Below are positions 9,661-18,844 of a stretch of DNA of 64,000 bases, piece by piece; the stretch's first letter is position 1, and each line of letters begins with the position of its first letter. The position numbers were made by a program, and so were the translations under genes. Source of the stretch: an uncultured Paracoccaceae bacterium (lineage in GTDB: Bacteria > Pseudomonadota > Alphaproteobacteria > Rhodobacterales > Rhodobacteraceae); the NCBI GenBank assembly GCA_951812305.1, contig CATOSB010000002.1, forward strand, positions 1 through 64,000. The letters run 5' to 3'. Under the pieces are notes generated by a model. The model was given only the letters and a program-made list of their open reading frames with translations. It searched no databases and was not told where the DNA came from.

Positions 9661-10023
9661 ATGTCTGACGCACAAACACAGATCAAAGAAACCGTTGAAG
9701 CCAGCGATGTCGTGCTGTTCATGAAGGGCAACAAGACCATGCCGCAATGCGGGTTCTCATCGCGCGTGGCTGGAGTTCTGAACTACATGGGCGTCGATTT
9801 CAGCGACGTGAATGTGCTGGAGGACGATGGCATCCGTCAGGGGATCAAGGATTTCTCTGATTGGCCAACCATCCCGCAGCTATATATCAAGGGCGAGTTT
9901 GTTGGCGGCTGTGACATCATCACCGAAATGACGTTGTCAGGCGAACTGGATCAGATGTTCGACGACAAAGGCATCGCCTATGACAAGGACGCAGCAGAGA
10001 AAATCCGCGAAGCCAACGCCTAG
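9661..10023 (+). CDS. grxD: Monothiol glutaredoxin, Grx4 family
   Basis: 120 aa with the CGFS active site (PQCGFSSR, Cys30). It also has the glutathione-binding elements of the family: K(22)[22 protein letters not shown] and the downstream GGxD loop. Monothiol glutaredoxins of this class bind a [2Fe-2S] cluster with glutathione, transfer clusters and pair with BolA proteins. The gene follows bolA after 3 nt and is probably translated from the same transcript. Length and motifs are typical; no oddity was seen. Confidence 0.95.
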   Translation: MSDAQTQIKETVEASDVVLFMKGNKTMPQCGFSSRVAGVLNYMGVDFSDVNVLEDDGIRQGIKDFSDWPTIPQLYIKGEFVGGCDIITEMTLSGELDQMFDDKGIAYDKDAAEKIREANA

Positions 10024-10054
10024 GCAGTAATGCCCGATCTGGTGGAAGCGTGCC

Positions 10055-10447
10055 CTAGCCGGTTGCTTTTTCCTTGATCGCTGACGCCAGTGCTTCGGTG
10101 CGCGTTGCGATATCGGCCAGCGCGTCGGTCACGGTTTCGGGGATAACCGCGACTTCGATTTTCTCCGGCTGACCAGCGGGTGCCGCCCTCAGCTGCGAGA
10201 CCTCGGACTCCAAGGCATTGACGCGGCTTGTCGTGGCCTTCAGCTGTTCCTCGACCCCTGCCGTCTTGTCGGCCAACATCAGCCCCGCCATCAGCAGCAT
10301 CCGCGCCTCGGGCAAGCGCCCCTGTGCGGCAATCACACTCGCCTCAGTGTCCAGGGCCTGTGCAGCAGTTTGCAAATAGTGCTCTTCGCCTTCCTGACAA
10401 GCGACGGCAAAATCCCGGCCTCCGATGGTGATCGTAACCTCAGGCAT
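10055..10447 (-). CDS. zapA: Cell division protein ZapA
   Basis: 130 aa. The N-terminal globular part (MPEVTITIGGRDFAVACQEGEEHYL) is followed by a helical segment that includes RLPEARMLLMAGLMLADK, then a coiled coil (VEEQLKATTSRVNALESEVSQL). This is the ZapA architecture: it crosslinks and stabilises FtsZ filaments at midcell. The C-terminal extension after residue 90 is longer than in enterobacterial ZapA, as often in alphaproteobacteria. The gene lies 2 nt after a coiled-coil gene on the same strand, so the two are likely co-transcribed. Confidence 0.88.
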   Translation of the reverse strand: MPEVTITIGGRDFAVACQEGEEHYLQTAAQALDTEASVIAAQGRLPEARMLLMAGLMLADKTAGVEEQLKATTSRVNALESEVSQLRAAPAGQPEKIEVAVIPETVTDALADIATRTEALASAIKEKATG

Positions 10448-10449
10448 CT

Positions 10450-10929
10450 TTATGCCTCCTTCAGCATTGGCTGTAATTTACCGAGTATGGCATCCAACTC
10501 GGCGCGGTCGGCATCGCGAAGCGTGCGCAAGCCATCCAGTTCCGACATCATCGCCTGATTGATCAAGTGTGGCTCCACACCCGTGGTCGCCGCTTCACGC
10601 AGGCTTTGCAGGGATGCACTTAAATGCTGGTTCGTGCGCATGACTTGTTGCACCTGATTGCGTGCTTCGTGACTGGAAGCCTTGAGTGTTTCGACGTGTT
10701 CTTCAAGCGCGCGAACCTTTTCGTCATGCTGGGTGTGCAGATTTTTGACGCGTTCCTCAAGCTGAGAAGTGGCGACCTTTTCAGCTTCAAGGGCCTCGGT
10801 TAACGCAACGAACTCCGGGTTTTCGCCGACGTCGATCGGTTCGGGTGCAGACGCAATCTTTCCGACCCCACTTTCGATGCGCTCAAGCGCATCCTTGATC
10901 CGGCGTTCCAGCTCTGAAATTTCTGCCAT
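10450..10929 (-). CDS. Coiled-coil protein encoded with zapA
   Basis: 159 aa starting at MAEISELERRIKDAL (ATG at 10929), preceded by GGAGAGGGTG. It is mostly heptad-like helix: LERRIKDALERIESGVGKI, then VATSQLEERVKNLHTQHDEK, and a C-terminal helical pair ending GKLQPMLKEA. No catalytic motif or membrane segment is seen. Position directly upstream of zapA suggests a cell-division or envelope role, but that rests on context only. A longer frame upstream (to 11049) has no good ribosome site. Confidence 0.72.
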   Translation of the reverse strand: MAEISELERRIKDALERIESGVGKIASAPEPIDVGENPEFVALTEALEAEKVATSQLEERVKNLHTQHDEKVRALEEHVETLKASSHEARNQVQQVMRTNQHLSASLQSLREAATTGVEPHLINQAMMSELDGLRTLRDADRAELDAILGKLQPMLKEA

Positions 10930-11133
10930 CACCCTCTCCTCAGCAACCCACACTGGTTGGCCGATCATTGTATCGAATCGTTGCGCCTGTCCAGCACCCC
11001 CAAAGTTTAAACAAGACAACTGCGAATTGCGCCCCCCTTTTGTGACCAATGGCTTACGTGACCAGCTTGAACTTCTGCATCAGCTTGGTATCAGCGTTCC
11101 AAATCCAAACTCCTTAAAAAAGGATCATCCCCC

Positions 11134-13152
11134 GTGGACATCGCTGCACTGAAAGAAAATCACCCGGAACATTGGATGAAAGCTGCGGCAATCCGCACAT
11201 TGGCGATGGATGCGGTGGCGGCGGCGAATTCCGGCCATACTGGGATGCCGATGGGCATGGCCGATGTCGCAACGGTTCTGTTTGAAAAGCACCTAAAGTT
11301 CGACGCCTCTGCCCCAGATTGGCCGGATCGTGACCGGTTCATCCTGTCCGCAGGACACGGATCGATGCTGATCTACTCGTTGCTGCATCTTACCGGTTAC
11401 GAAGACATGACGCTCGATCAGGTGAAGAATTTCCGTCAATGGGGTTCGATCACCGCAGGTCACCCCGAATTCGGGCACGCAAAGGGCGTGGAAACCACAA
11501 CTGGCCCATTGGGTCAGGGTCTGGCGAATGCGGTTGGTTTTGCACTGGCTGAAGAGATCCTGCGCGGGCGGTATGGCAAAAAAGTTGTCGATCATTACAC
11601 CTATGTGATTGCCGGTGACGGCTGCCTTATGGAGGGTGTCAGCCAAGAGGCGATCTCGCTCGCCGGGCGACAGAAGCTCGGGAATCTCATCGTTTTTTGG
11701 GACAACAACAACATCACAATCGACGGTACGGTCGATATGGCGGACCGCACCAATCAGGTGAAACGCTTCGAGGCGTCGGGTTGGCATGTGCAGGAAATCG
11801 ACGGCCATGACCCCGATGCCATCGACGACGCCATCGAAGCCGCAAAAAACGCTGGCAAACCGTCGATGGTCGCCTGCAAAACCCACATCGCACTTGGCCA
11901 CGCCGCGCAGGATACATCGAAAGGCCACGGCGCACTGACGGACGCCAGCCAGATCGAGGACACAAAACGCCTTTACGGCTGGACTGGAGATGCGTTTGAA
12001 ATCCCTGCAGAGATCAAGGGCCAGTGGGAAGTGATCGGCAGTCGTGGCGCCGCAGCTCGAGCAGAGTGGGACGAACGATTTGCCAAGCTGTCAGCATCGC
12101 GCCGCGCACAATTCGACCGGGAACTGACCGGCGAACCAACCAAGCGCCTTTCTGCCACGATCAAGCGTTTCAAGGCCGAGATGTCGGAAACCGCTCCGAA
12201 AATGGCCACCCGCTCCGCATCAGAAAAGGTGCTGCAGGTCGTCAACCCGATCATGCCGGAAACCGTCGGCGGATCCGCCGACCTGACCGGGTCGAACAAC
12301 ACCAAGACGCCCGATCTGGGTGTGCACGACCCGGGAAACCGCAAAGGGCGTTATATCCACTACGGAATTCGTGAACACGGCATGGCGGCGGCGATGAACG
12401 GCATGGCGCTGCATGGTGGGGTCAAGCCCTATGGCGGCACATTCATGGTGTTCACTGATTATGCCCGACCCTCGATGCGTCTGTCGGCCCTGATGGGGAT
12501 CGCGCCTGTTTTTGTCTACACGCATGACTCAATCGGATTGGGTGAAGACGGGCCGACGCACCAGCCTGTCGAGCATTTGGCGATGCTGCGCGCGACGCCG
12601 AATATGAACGTTATCCGACCCGCCGATGCGGTGGAAACCGCCGAGGCTTGGGAAGTCGCCTTTTCGTCGACCAAAACACCCACGGTCCTGTCGTTGACTC
12701 GTCAGGGGCTGCCGACGCTGAGGACTGAGCACAAGACGAAGAACCTGACCGCGCGGGGTGCCTATGTGATGGCGGAAGCCGACGGCAAGCGGCAAGCCAT
12801 CTTGATGGCGACAGGTTCTGAAGTGTCCTTGGCAATGGCTGCCCGTGATATTCTGCAGTCCGAAGGCATTGGTACCCGTGTTGTGTCAATGCCGTCATGG
12901 GAGCTCTTTGAAGCGCAGGAAGATACCTATCGCCGTCGCGTTCTGCCCGGTGGTCCCGTTCGCGTGGCTATCGAGGCCGGTGTGCGCCACGGCTGGGATC
13001 GCTGGTTGATGGGCGAGCGTGGGCGTGAGGCAAAAGCCGGGTTTGTTGGCATGTCGTCGTTCGGGGCATCCGCACCGCAGGAAGAATTGTTCCAGCAATT
13101 CGGCATCACCGCCGATAACGCCGCCGCCAAAGTCCGGGAACTGCTGGCCTAA
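11134..13152 (+). CDS. tkt: Transketolase
   Basis: 672 aa, GTG start at 11134. It transfers two-carbon ketol units between sugar phosphates in the pentose phosphate and Calvin-type pathways, using thiamine diphosphate and a divalent metal. Visible are [12 protein letters not shown] (His35), [12 protein letters not shown], the ThDP-binding [18 protein letters not shown] with WDNNN, and the central [17 protein letters not shown] with the catalytic Glu. [14 protein letters not shown] and the C-terminal domain complete the protein. The gene is apparently monocistronic. It converges on a DUF808 gene, and a strong hairpin lies between the stop codons. Confidence 0.96.
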   Translation: MDIAALKENHPEHWMKAAAIRTLAMDAVAAANSGHTGMPMGMADVATVLFEKHLKFDASAPDWPDRDRFILSAGHGSMLIYSLLHLTGYEDMTLDQVKNFRQWGSITAGHPEFGHAKGVETTTGPLGQGLANAVGFALAEEILRGRYGKKVVDHYTYVIAGDGCLMEGVSQEAISLAGRQKLGNLIVFWDNNNITIDGTVDMADRTNQVKRFEASGWHVQEIDGHDPDAIDDAIEAAKNAGKPSMVACKTHIALGHAAQDTSKGHGALTDASQIEDTKRLYGWTGDAFEIPAEIKGQWEVIGSRGAAARAEWDERFAKLSASRRAQFDRELTGEPTKRLSATIKRFKAEMSETAPKMATRSASEKVLQVVNPIMPETVGGSADLTGSNNTKTPDLGVHDPGNRKGRYIHYGIREHGMAAAMNGMALHGGVKPYGGTFMVFTDYARPSMRLSALMGIAPVFVYTHDSIGLGEDGPTHQPVEHLAMLRATPNMNVIRPADAVETAEAWEVAFSSTKTPTVLSLTRQGLPTLRTEHKTKNLTARGAYVMAEADGKRQAILMATGSEVSLAMAARDILQSEGIGTRVVSMPSWELFEAQEDTYRRRVLPGGPVRVAIEAGVRHGWDRWLMGERGREAKAGFVGMSSFGASAPQEELFQQFGITADNAAAKVRELLA

Positions 13153-13163
13153 ATTCGGGTGAA

Positions 13164-13200
13164 ATGTTTGGCGCGATCAGTGTGAATTCGCGCCAAACAT
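13164..13200. terminator. Bidirectional hairpin between tkt and DUF808 gene
   Basis: ATGTTTGGCGCGA (13164-13176) pairs perfectly with TCGCGCCAAACAT (13188-13200) across an 11-nt loop. It sits 12 bp after the tkt stop and overlaps the last codons of the convergent DUF808 gene. Neither side has a long T-tract, so termination could be partial or Rho-assisted. The perfect 13-bp stem and the convergent setting support a shared terminator. Confidence 0.7.
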
Positions 13201-14136
13201 CGGCCCGATCACCTTGGTGCCGATCGGGATCAGCGCAATGCCGATAAACAGCCCGACAATACCGTCCAGCAAAGCCTGAACCGCCCAGGCGATCAGGCCT
13301 TTGGCCTGGCCTACAACCTCTGCCGCATATTTGGCGACGTCGTGGATCAATTCATATGGCTGAGGCCACCATTGCGTGACTTCCAGCCCGTGCAGGATGA
13401 TCGCGCCGCCAACCCACAACATAGCCAGCGTGCCGACTGTTCCAAGAACCATCAAAAACCCCGGCATCCCACGCACCAGCCCGCGCCCGACAGACCGCGT
13501 CACCTGCAACCTGCCGTAGCGGGACAGCGACAAGCCAACATCATCCATCTTCACGATCAGCGCCACGGAGCCATAAACAACCGCAGTGATCACCAACCCC
13601 GCCAAGCCCAGAGCGACGCCCTGAAACCAAACAGAGCCGCCCGTTGGTATCTCATTCAATATGATGGTCATGATTTCCGCTGACAGTATGAAATCGGTTT
13701 TGATCGCTCCGCGTACGCGGGTTTCCTCCAAATGGGCGGGATCCCTGATCGACAGGTCTTCTTCCACGGCATGGCTTGCGCCCGGCGCCACCCAATGAAC
13801 CACCTTCTCTGCGCCCTCAAAGCACAGATATGCGCCGCCAAGCATCAACAGTGGCGTAATGACCCAAGGCGCAATTGCAGACAGCAACAGTGCGGCGGGC
13901 AGTAGGATCACGATCTTGTTGAAGATCGAGCCCCGCGTGATTTTCCAGATGATCGGCAACTCGCGGGCCGGATCCAAACCAGTTACGTATTTCGGCGTGA
14001 CCGCTGCATCGTCGATCACAACACCCGCTGCCTTTGTGGAGGCCTTGACTGCCTGCGCGGTTACATCATCCACGGATGCCGCCGCCACTTTCGCGATACC
14101 GGCCACATCGTCCAGTAATGCCAACAATCCACTCAT
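13177..14136 (-). CDS. DUF808-family inner membrane protein (YedI-like)
   Basis: 319 aa. Begins MSGLLALLDDVAGIAKVAAASVDDV, the hallmark of the DUF808 family. Several hydrophobic segments follow: IVILLPAALLLSAIAPWVI, the stretch near GVALGLAGLVITAVVYG, MPGFLMVLGTVGTLAMLWVGG, and a final glycine-rich hydrophobic end (IVGLFIGIALIPIGTKVIGP). The family is widespread in proteobacteria and its function is not known. It ends within the hairpin shared with tkt. Confidence 0.85.
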   Translation of the reverse strand: MSGLLALLDDVAGIAKVAAASVDDVTAQAVKASTKAAGVVIDDAAVTPKYVTGLDPARELPIIWKITRGSIFNKIVILLPAALLLSAIAPWVITPLLMLGGAYLCFEGAEKVVHWVAPGASHAVEEDLSIRDPAHLEETRVRGAIKTDFILSAEIMTIILNEIPTGGSVWFQGVALGLAGLVITAVVYGSVALIVKMDDVGLSLSRYGRLQVTRSVGRGLVRGMPGFLMVLGTVGTLAMLWVGGAIILHGLEVTQWWPQPYELIHDVAKYAAEVVGQAKGLIAWAVQALLDGIVGLFIGIALIPIGTKVIGPMFGANSH

Positions 14137-14211
14137 TTACGCCGTCCGATTCGATTGTTCTGCCAAATATGGCGCAGCTGCTCAGGTTTGCGGCGCCAAT
14201 CCCATGCTCGA

Positions 14212-14225
14212 TGTTAGCGCTAGCC
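14212..14225. promoter_or_regulatory. Palindromic operator-like site upstream of first gap gene
   Basis: TGTTAGCGCTAGCC is a near-perfect palindrome centred on a CG step, as expected for a LacI-family operator. A second, similar site follows 15 bp later. Related sites precede the second gap gene and eno. From memory it resembles the operator of the alphaproteobacterial central-carbon regulator CceR. No regulator gene is in the window. Confidence 0.5.
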
Positions 14226-14240
14226 CTGCGACATGACGAC

Positions 14241-14256
14241 ATGTTTTCGCTAACAT
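14241..14256. promoter_or_regulatory. Second palindromic operator-like site upstream of first gap gene
   Basis: ATGTTTTCGCTAACAT shares the TGTTxxCGCTAACA pattern with the site at 14212. It lies about 80 bp before the gap start codon and between two divergent genes, so it could act on either side. Confidence 0.5.
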
Positions 14257-14335
14257 ACCGATTTTGCACGATATATTCCTTGGGGCCGCCACAATCGCCT
14301 GCTATGCGGGCGGTGAGGCAATTGAAGGCGGCGAG

Positions 14336-15337
14336 ATGGTAACCATTGGCATCAACGGTTTTGGACGCATCGGACGATGCACATTGGCTCACATTCACGA
14401 AGCCGCCCGAAACGATGTTCAGGTCGTGAAAATCAACGCCACCGGCCCGATTGAAACTAACGCCCATCTTTTGCGCTATGACAGCGTTCATGGGCGTTTC
14501 TCCGGCGATGTTCGGGTCGAAGGCGAGACACTCGATCTCGGGCGCGGACCGATCCACACGTTTTCGACCTATGAACCCGAGGAACTCGACTGGGACGGTT
14601 GCGACGTCGTGATGGAATGCACCGGAAAGTTCAATGACGGCTACAAATCCAAGGTACATATTGAACGTGGTGCAAAAAAGGTTCTGATCTCTGCCCCGGC
14701 AAAAAACGTCGAACGCACCGTAGTTTATGGCGTCAATCACCGCGATATGCAGGCCGAGGAAACCATGATATCCAATGGCTCTTGCACAACAAACTGCCTG
14801 GCGCCATTGGCAAAAGTTCTCCACGAGGCCATTGGCATTGAGCGCGGGATCATGACGACGATCCATTCTTATACCGGCGATCAACCCGCGCTGGACCGGC
14901 GCCACGATGACCTTTATCGCGCCCGCGCCGCCGCAATGGCGATAATCCCGACCTCAACTGGCGCGGCCAAAGCGTTAGGTGAAGTATTGCCCGAACTCAG
15001 CGGCAAACTGGACGGAACCGCGATGCGCGTTCCGACCCCGAATGTTTCTGCGGTGGATTTGACATTCGAGGCCGCAAAAGACGTCACCAAAGATGATGTG
15101 AACGCAATCGTCGCCGAAGCTGCGGCGGGTCATATGGGCGCAGTTTTGGCCTATGACGCCGAGCCGAAAGTGTCGATCGACTTTAACCACACGCCCCATT
15201 CCTCGATCTTTGCACCCGACCAGACAAAGGTTGTCGGCGGTCGCACGGTTCGTGTACTTGCGTGGTATGACAATGAATGGGGTTTCTCCTGCCGTATGGC
15301 CGATGTCGCAGCCACAATGGGGCAGCTGCTTCACTAG
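14336..15337 (+). CDS. gap: Glyceraldehyde-3-phosphate dehydrogenase, first copy
   Basis: 333 aa from [15 protein letters not shown] (ATG 14336, with GAAGG 9 nt upstream). The Rossmann fold GxGxxG is present, as are the catalytic Cys150 in SNGSCTTNC and the partner His region ([10 protein letters not shown]). Substrate loops and the C-terminal [12 protein letters not shown] are also intact. The enzyme interconverts glyceraldehyde-3-phosphate and 1,3-bisphosphoglycerate. The position that normally selects NAD by an Asp is Ala35 here (INATGPIE), whereas the second copy has Asp36 (INDLGPVE). A relaxed or NADP-preferring cofactor use is therefore possible. Two palindromic operator-like sites lie upstream; a 47-aa gene follows 9 nt after the stop. 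Confidence 0.94.
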   Translation: MVTIGINGFGRIGRCTLAHIHEAARNDVQVVKINATGPIETNAHLLRYDSVHGRFSGDVRVEGETLDLGRGPIHTFSTYEPEELDWDGCDVVMECTGKFNDGYKSKVHIERGAKKVLISAPAKNVERTVVYGVNHRDMQAEETMISNGSCTTNCLAPLAKVLHEAIGIERGIMTTIHSYTGDQPALDRRHDDLYRARAAAMAIIPTSTGAAKALGEVLPELSGKLDGTAMRVPTPNVSAVDLTFEAAKDVTKDDVNAIVAEAAAGHMGAVLAYDAEPKVSIDFNHTPHSSIFAPDQTKVVGGRTVRVLAWYDNEWGFSCRMADVAATMGQLLH

Positions 15338-15346
15338 AGGTGGCTT

Positions 15347-15490
15347 TTGACCAATACTCTGGCGGCGATCTTTGGCGGCATTGTCATAGGGTTAATAACG
15401 CTCGACTACCTGTTAGTGGACAGCGCAAACCTTGTTTTTCTGGGTAAAAAGTTTCTTGAACTGCTAACGTATATTGCATTCTGGCGCTGA
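15347..15490 (+). CDS. 47-aa membrane protein between the two gap genes
   Basis: TTG start at 15347 with AGAGG 6 nt upstream. The product is 47 aa and begins TNTLAAIFGGIVIGLITLDY. One N-terminal transmembrane helix (LAAIFGGIVIGLITL) is followed by a second amphipathic to hydrophobic stretch (FLGKKFLELLTYIAFW). The frame is tightly spaced after the first gap gene, and similar very short proteins sit at this place in related Rhodobacteraceae as far as I recall. Function is unknown; it is probably co-transcribed with the first gap. Confidence 0.65.
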   Translation: MTNTLAAIFGGIVIGLITLDYLLVDSANLVFLGKKFLELLTYIAFWR

Positions 15491-15557
15491 AGCGCGCGCA
15501 ATTGCCCCAAAAGCCCGGAATTCCTGGCCAAGCGGTTGACTTTTGTCTATTTCCAAT

Positions 15558-15575
15558 GATGTTAGCGCCAACATC
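15558..15575. promoter_or_regulatory. Palindromic operator-like site upstream of second gap gene
   Basis: GATGTTAGCGCCAACATC is an almost perfect 18-bp palindrome 20 bp before the second gap start. It belongs to the same pattern as the sites before the first gap gene and eno. Its closeness to the start codon suits a repressor roadblock or promoter occlusion. Confidence 0.6.
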
Positions 15576-15595
15576 TGAAAATCGAGGATCTCATC

Positions 15596-16597
15596 ATGGC
15601 TGTGAAAGTCGCAATCAACGGTTTCGGTCGCATCGGGCGCAATGTGTTGCGGGCAATCATTGAATCTGGCCGCACTGATATCGAGGTTGTTGCCATCAAT
15701 GATCTTGGACCTGTTGAAACCAACGCGCATCTGTTGCGCTATGATTCCGTACACGGGCGCTTTCCCGTCGAAGTGTCAACAACTGAAGATTCGATTGATG
15801 TGGGTCGCGGTCCCATTCGTGTGACTGCAATTCGCAACCCCGCTGACTTGCCGTGGTCCGACGTAGACGTTGTTTTGGAATGCACAGGTATTTTCACAAG
15901 CAAAGAAGCATGTCAGCCGCATCTGGAAAACGGATCATCCCGCGTATTGATTTCTGCGCCCGGAAAAGACGCCGATAAAACAATTGTTTACGGCGTGAAC
16001 CACGACACGCTGACTACTGATGACATTGTGGTTTCCAACGCGTCTTGCACAACGAATTGCTTGAGCCCGGTTGCGAAAGTCCTAAATGACACGGTCGGCA
16101 TTGCCAAGGGTTTCATGACCACGATTCACAGCTATACGGGCGATCAGCCGACGCTGGATACGATGCACAAGGATCTTTATCGCGCCCGCGCAGCGGCTAT
16201 GTCGATGATCCCGACATCTACGGGCGCCGCGAAAGCGGTTGGCCTTGTATTGCCCGAGCTGAACGGAAAGCTCGACGGTGTTGCGATCCGCGTACCAACA
16301 CCCAATGTCTCGGTGGTCGATTTAACATTTGAAGCGACGCGCGACACAAGTATTGAAGAGATCAACGCGGCGGTGAAATCTGCCGCAACCGGTCCGCTGA
16401 ACGGCATTCTTGGCTATACCGAGGAAAAACTGGTCAGTCAGGATTTTAACCACGATCCGCATTCATCGGTGTTCGCCGCTGATCAAACGAAAGTCATGGA
16501 AGGCACCATGTGCCGGGTTCTAAGCTGGTATGACAATGAATGGGGATTCTCATGCAGGATGAGCGACACAGCGGTCGCAATGGGCAAGCTGATCTAA
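15596..16597 (+). CDS. gap: Glyceraldehyde-3-phosphate dehydrogenase, second copy
   Basis: 333 aa from [16 protein letters not shown]. It has catalytic Cys151 in [21 protein letters not shown], the PTSTGAAKA substrate loop and [12 protein letters not shown]. Asp36 in INDLGPVE is the residue that normally favours NAD. It is therefore the better candidate for the ordinary glycolytic enzyme, with the first copy as a divergent paralogue. A palindromic operator-like site lies just upstream and GAGGATC supplies the ribosome site. The stop overlaps the stop of the convergent coaD gene by 3 nt. Confidence 0.95.
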   Translation: MAVKVAINGFGRIGRNVLRAIIESGRTDIEVVAINDLGPVETNAHLLRYDSVHGRFPVEVSTTEDSIDVGRGPIRVTAIRNPADLPWSDVDVVLECTGIFTSKEACQPHLENGSSRVLISAPGKDADKTIVYGVNHDTLTTDDIVVSNASCTTNCLSPVAKVLNDTVGIAKGFMTTIHSYTGDQPTLDTMHKDLYRARAAAMSMIPTSTGAAKAVGLVLPELNGKLDGVAIRVPTPNVSVVDLTFEATRDTSIEEINAAVKSAATGPLNGILGYTEEKLVSQDFNHDPHSSVFAADQTKVMEGTMCRVLSWYDNEWGFSCRMSDTAVAMGKLI

Positions 16598-17079
16598 CCA
16601 TACTTCCTTGAAAGCGCTGAATTGACGCCGGGCGTGACGAATTTCGTTACGTCGCCGTCAAGGCGTGCGATCTCTTTTACCAGTTTTGACGCGATGGCCT
16701 GGTATTTGGCTTCCGCCATAAGAAACACCGTCTCGATTGTATCGTCCATTGCGCGGTTCATTCCAACCATCTGATATTCATACTCAAAATCTGCAACAGC
16801 GCGAAGCCCGCGAATTATTACGGTGGCGCCGACATCATGCGCGCAATCGATCAGCAGGTTTTCAAACGCGTGAACTACGATCTCGGCCTCGACATCCAAT
16901 GCGGCACATTCCGCGGTGACCATCTCAACGCGTTCGTCCAGATCAAACAGCGGCCCCTTGTCGCGATTGATCGCAACGCCGATAACCAACCGGTCAACCA
17001 ATTGGCAGCCGCGGCGAATGATATCCAGATGGCCCAACGTGATCGGGTCAAATGTTCCGGCATAAAGCCCAGTACGCAT
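16594..17079 (-). CDS. coaD: Phosphopantetheine adenylyltransferase
   Basis: 161 aa from [19 protein letters not shown], containing the nucleotidyltransferase TxGH motif (TLGH, His17). FIIRGLR-like residues appear as [15 protein letters not shown]. It makes dephospho-CoA from 4'-phosphopantetheine and ATP, the penultimate step of CoA synthesis. The second ATG (17079) is chosen because AGGGGA sits 5 nt before it, whereas it touches the first ATG (17085). The ISSTxxR element appears as [10 protein letters not shown], a variant I recall from relatives. The gene converges with the second gap gene. Confidence 0.93.
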   Translation of the reverse strand: MRTGLYAGTFDPITLGHLDIIRRGCQLVDRLVIGVAINRDKGPLFDLDERVEMVTAECAALDVEAEIVVHAFENLLIDCAHDVGATVIIRGLRAVADFEYEYQMVGMNRAMDDTIETVFLMAEAKYQAIASKLVKEIARLDGDVTKFVTPGVNSALSRKYG

Positions 17080-17343
17080 CACCATCCCCTAACCGGACAA
17101 ATATTCGTCCTTATTCTTCTCGGTCGGAATTATGGATGTCACATCATCACGGCCACCGCAAACATTCAGAATGTCGCGCTACGCCGCACCGGGTACGATT
17201 TATTGTGCTTCAACGCACCCTCGATGTTGGAATTTCACTTTGGAAATTTCATCAATGCAGGAAATTGGTCGGCGAAATCTTTTCCGTCACACACTTCGCC
17301 GCTAGGGTCGCGACGATTCGGATATTCCGCTTGGAGAGATCAG

Positions 17344-18843
17344 ATGCACGAACTCACTCACTTTATTGACGGCAAGATGACACCCGGAACATCAGGACGG
17401 TTCAGCGATGTCTTCAATCCTGCCACCGGCGAGGTGCAGTCAAAATTGCCAATGGCGTCCGCAGATGAAACCACCAACGTCATCAATCGCGCGGCCGAGG
17501 CACAAGGCAATTGGGGCGCCACTAACCCGCAGAAACGTGGGCGGGTCATGATGGCGATGGTCGGTCTGATGAACCGCGATATGGACAAGCTGGCAGAAGC
17601 GTTATCGCGCGAACACGGTAAAACGCTGCCTGACGCCAAGGGCGACCTTCAACGCGGCCTGGAAGTGATCGAATACTGCATCGGCGCACCCCAGATGCTG
17701 AAAGGGGAATTCACCGACAGTGCCGGACCCGGCATCGACATGTATTCCATGCGGCAACCGCTTGGCGTTGTTGCCGCAATCATGCCGTTCAACTTCCCCG
17801 CAATGATGCCGCTGTGGCATGTCGGCCCCGCCCTCGCCTGTGGCAACGCTGTCATACTGAAACCATCAGAACGCGATCCATCCGTCCCGCTGATGCTGGC
17901 CGAGCTTTTTGTCGAGGCTGGTCTGCCGGAGGGCGTGTTTCAAGTCGTCAATGGTGACAAGGAAGCGGTTGATACGCTGCTGGACAGCGAGATCATTCAA
18001 GGCGTCAGCTTTGTCGGCTCCACCCCGATTGCGCAGTACATCTATTCTCGCGCCTGCGCGAACGGCAAACGAGCACAGTGTTTTGGTGGCGCCAAAAACC
18101 ACCTGATCGTAATGCCTGATGCTGATATGGATCAGGCAGCGGATGCACTCGTCGGCGCTGGATTTGGCGCAGCGGGTGAACGATGCATGGCCGTGTCCGT
18201 TGCCGTTCCGGTGGGCGAAGAAACCGCCGACCGGTTGATTGATGCCCTTGTGCCCCGAATCGAAAAACTGAAAGTCGGCCCCTACACCGATGGCGACGAT
18301 GTCGATTTCGGACCGGTTGTGACCCGCGAAGCGAAAGAGCGTATTCTCGGCCTGATCAACAAAGGCGTCGAGCAAGGTGCAGAACTGGTTGTCGACAACC
18401 GGGACTTCAGCCTTCAGGGATATGAGAACGGATTCTTCGTTGGCCCGCATCTATTCGACAGGGTCACACCAGATATGGATATCTATCGGACCGAGATCTT
18501 CGGCCCAGTCTTGTCCACTGTCCGCGCCGGTTCCTATGAAGAGGCGCTTGGTCTTGCCATGAACCACGAATACGGTAACGGCACCGCGATCTTCACCCGC
18601 GATGGCGACGCGGCGCGGGACTTTGCCAGCCGGATTAATATCGGAATGGTCGGCATCAACGTCCCGATCCCGGTGCCTCTAGCCTATCACACATTCGGTG
18701 GCTGGAAGAAATCCATGTTTGGCGACTTGAACCAACATGGCCCGGACAGCTTCAAATTCTACAGTCGCACCAAAACTGTTACCTCTCGCTGGCCGAGCGG
18801 TATTAAGGAAGGTGGCGAGTTTAACTTTAAAGCAATGGACTGA
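17344..18843 (+). CDS. mmsA: Methylmalonate-semialdehyde dehydrogenase (CoA-acylating)
   Basis: 499 aa aldehyde dehydrogenase, start ATG 17344 after GGAGAG. It oxidises methylmalonate semialdehyde to propionyl-CoA with NAD and CoA, the last step of valine degradation. Visible are the NAD-binding IMPFNFPAMMPLWH and VGSTPIAQYIY regions, the catalytic Cys281 in GAAGERCMAVS, and EIFGPVL. AKNHLIVMPDAD is typical of the MmsA subgroup; ordinary ALDHs have a glutamate in a GGKN context here instead. It belongs with the acyl-CoA dehydrogenase, hydrolase and mmsB genes at 21.7-24.8 kb but is separated from them by a hypothetical gene, an IS66 and a cupredoxin. Confidence 0.93.
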   Translation: MHELTHFIDGKMTPGTSGRFSDVFNPATGEVQSKLPMASADETTNVINRAAEAQGNWGATNPQKRGRVMMAMVGLMNRDMDKLAEALSREHGKTLPDAKGDLQRGLEVIEYCIGAPQMLKGEFTDSAGPGIDMYSMRQPLGVVAAIMPFNFPAMMPLWHVGPALACGNAVILKPSERDPSVPLMLAELFVEAGLPEGVFQVVNGDKEAVDTLLDSEIIQGVSFVGSTPIAQYIYSRACANGKRAQCFGGAKNHLIVMPDADMDQAADALVGAGFGAAGERCMAVSVAVPVGEETADRLIDALVPRIEKLKVGPYTDGDDVDFGPVVTREAKERILGLINKGVEQGAELVVDNRDFSLQGYENGFFVGPHLFDRVTPDMDIYRTEIFGPVLSTVRAGSYEEALGLAMNHEYGNGTAIFTRDGDAARDFASRINIGMVGINVPIPVPLAYHTFGGWKKSMFGDLNQHGPDSFKFYSRTKTVTSRWPSGIKEGGEFNFKAMD

Positions 18844-18844
18844 T

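Noticed and set aside
10024..10054. 6S RNA, often located next to zapA
   Set aside because: Only about 30 bp lie downstream of zapA here, and upstream is a tightly linked coding gene; no room or structure for it.
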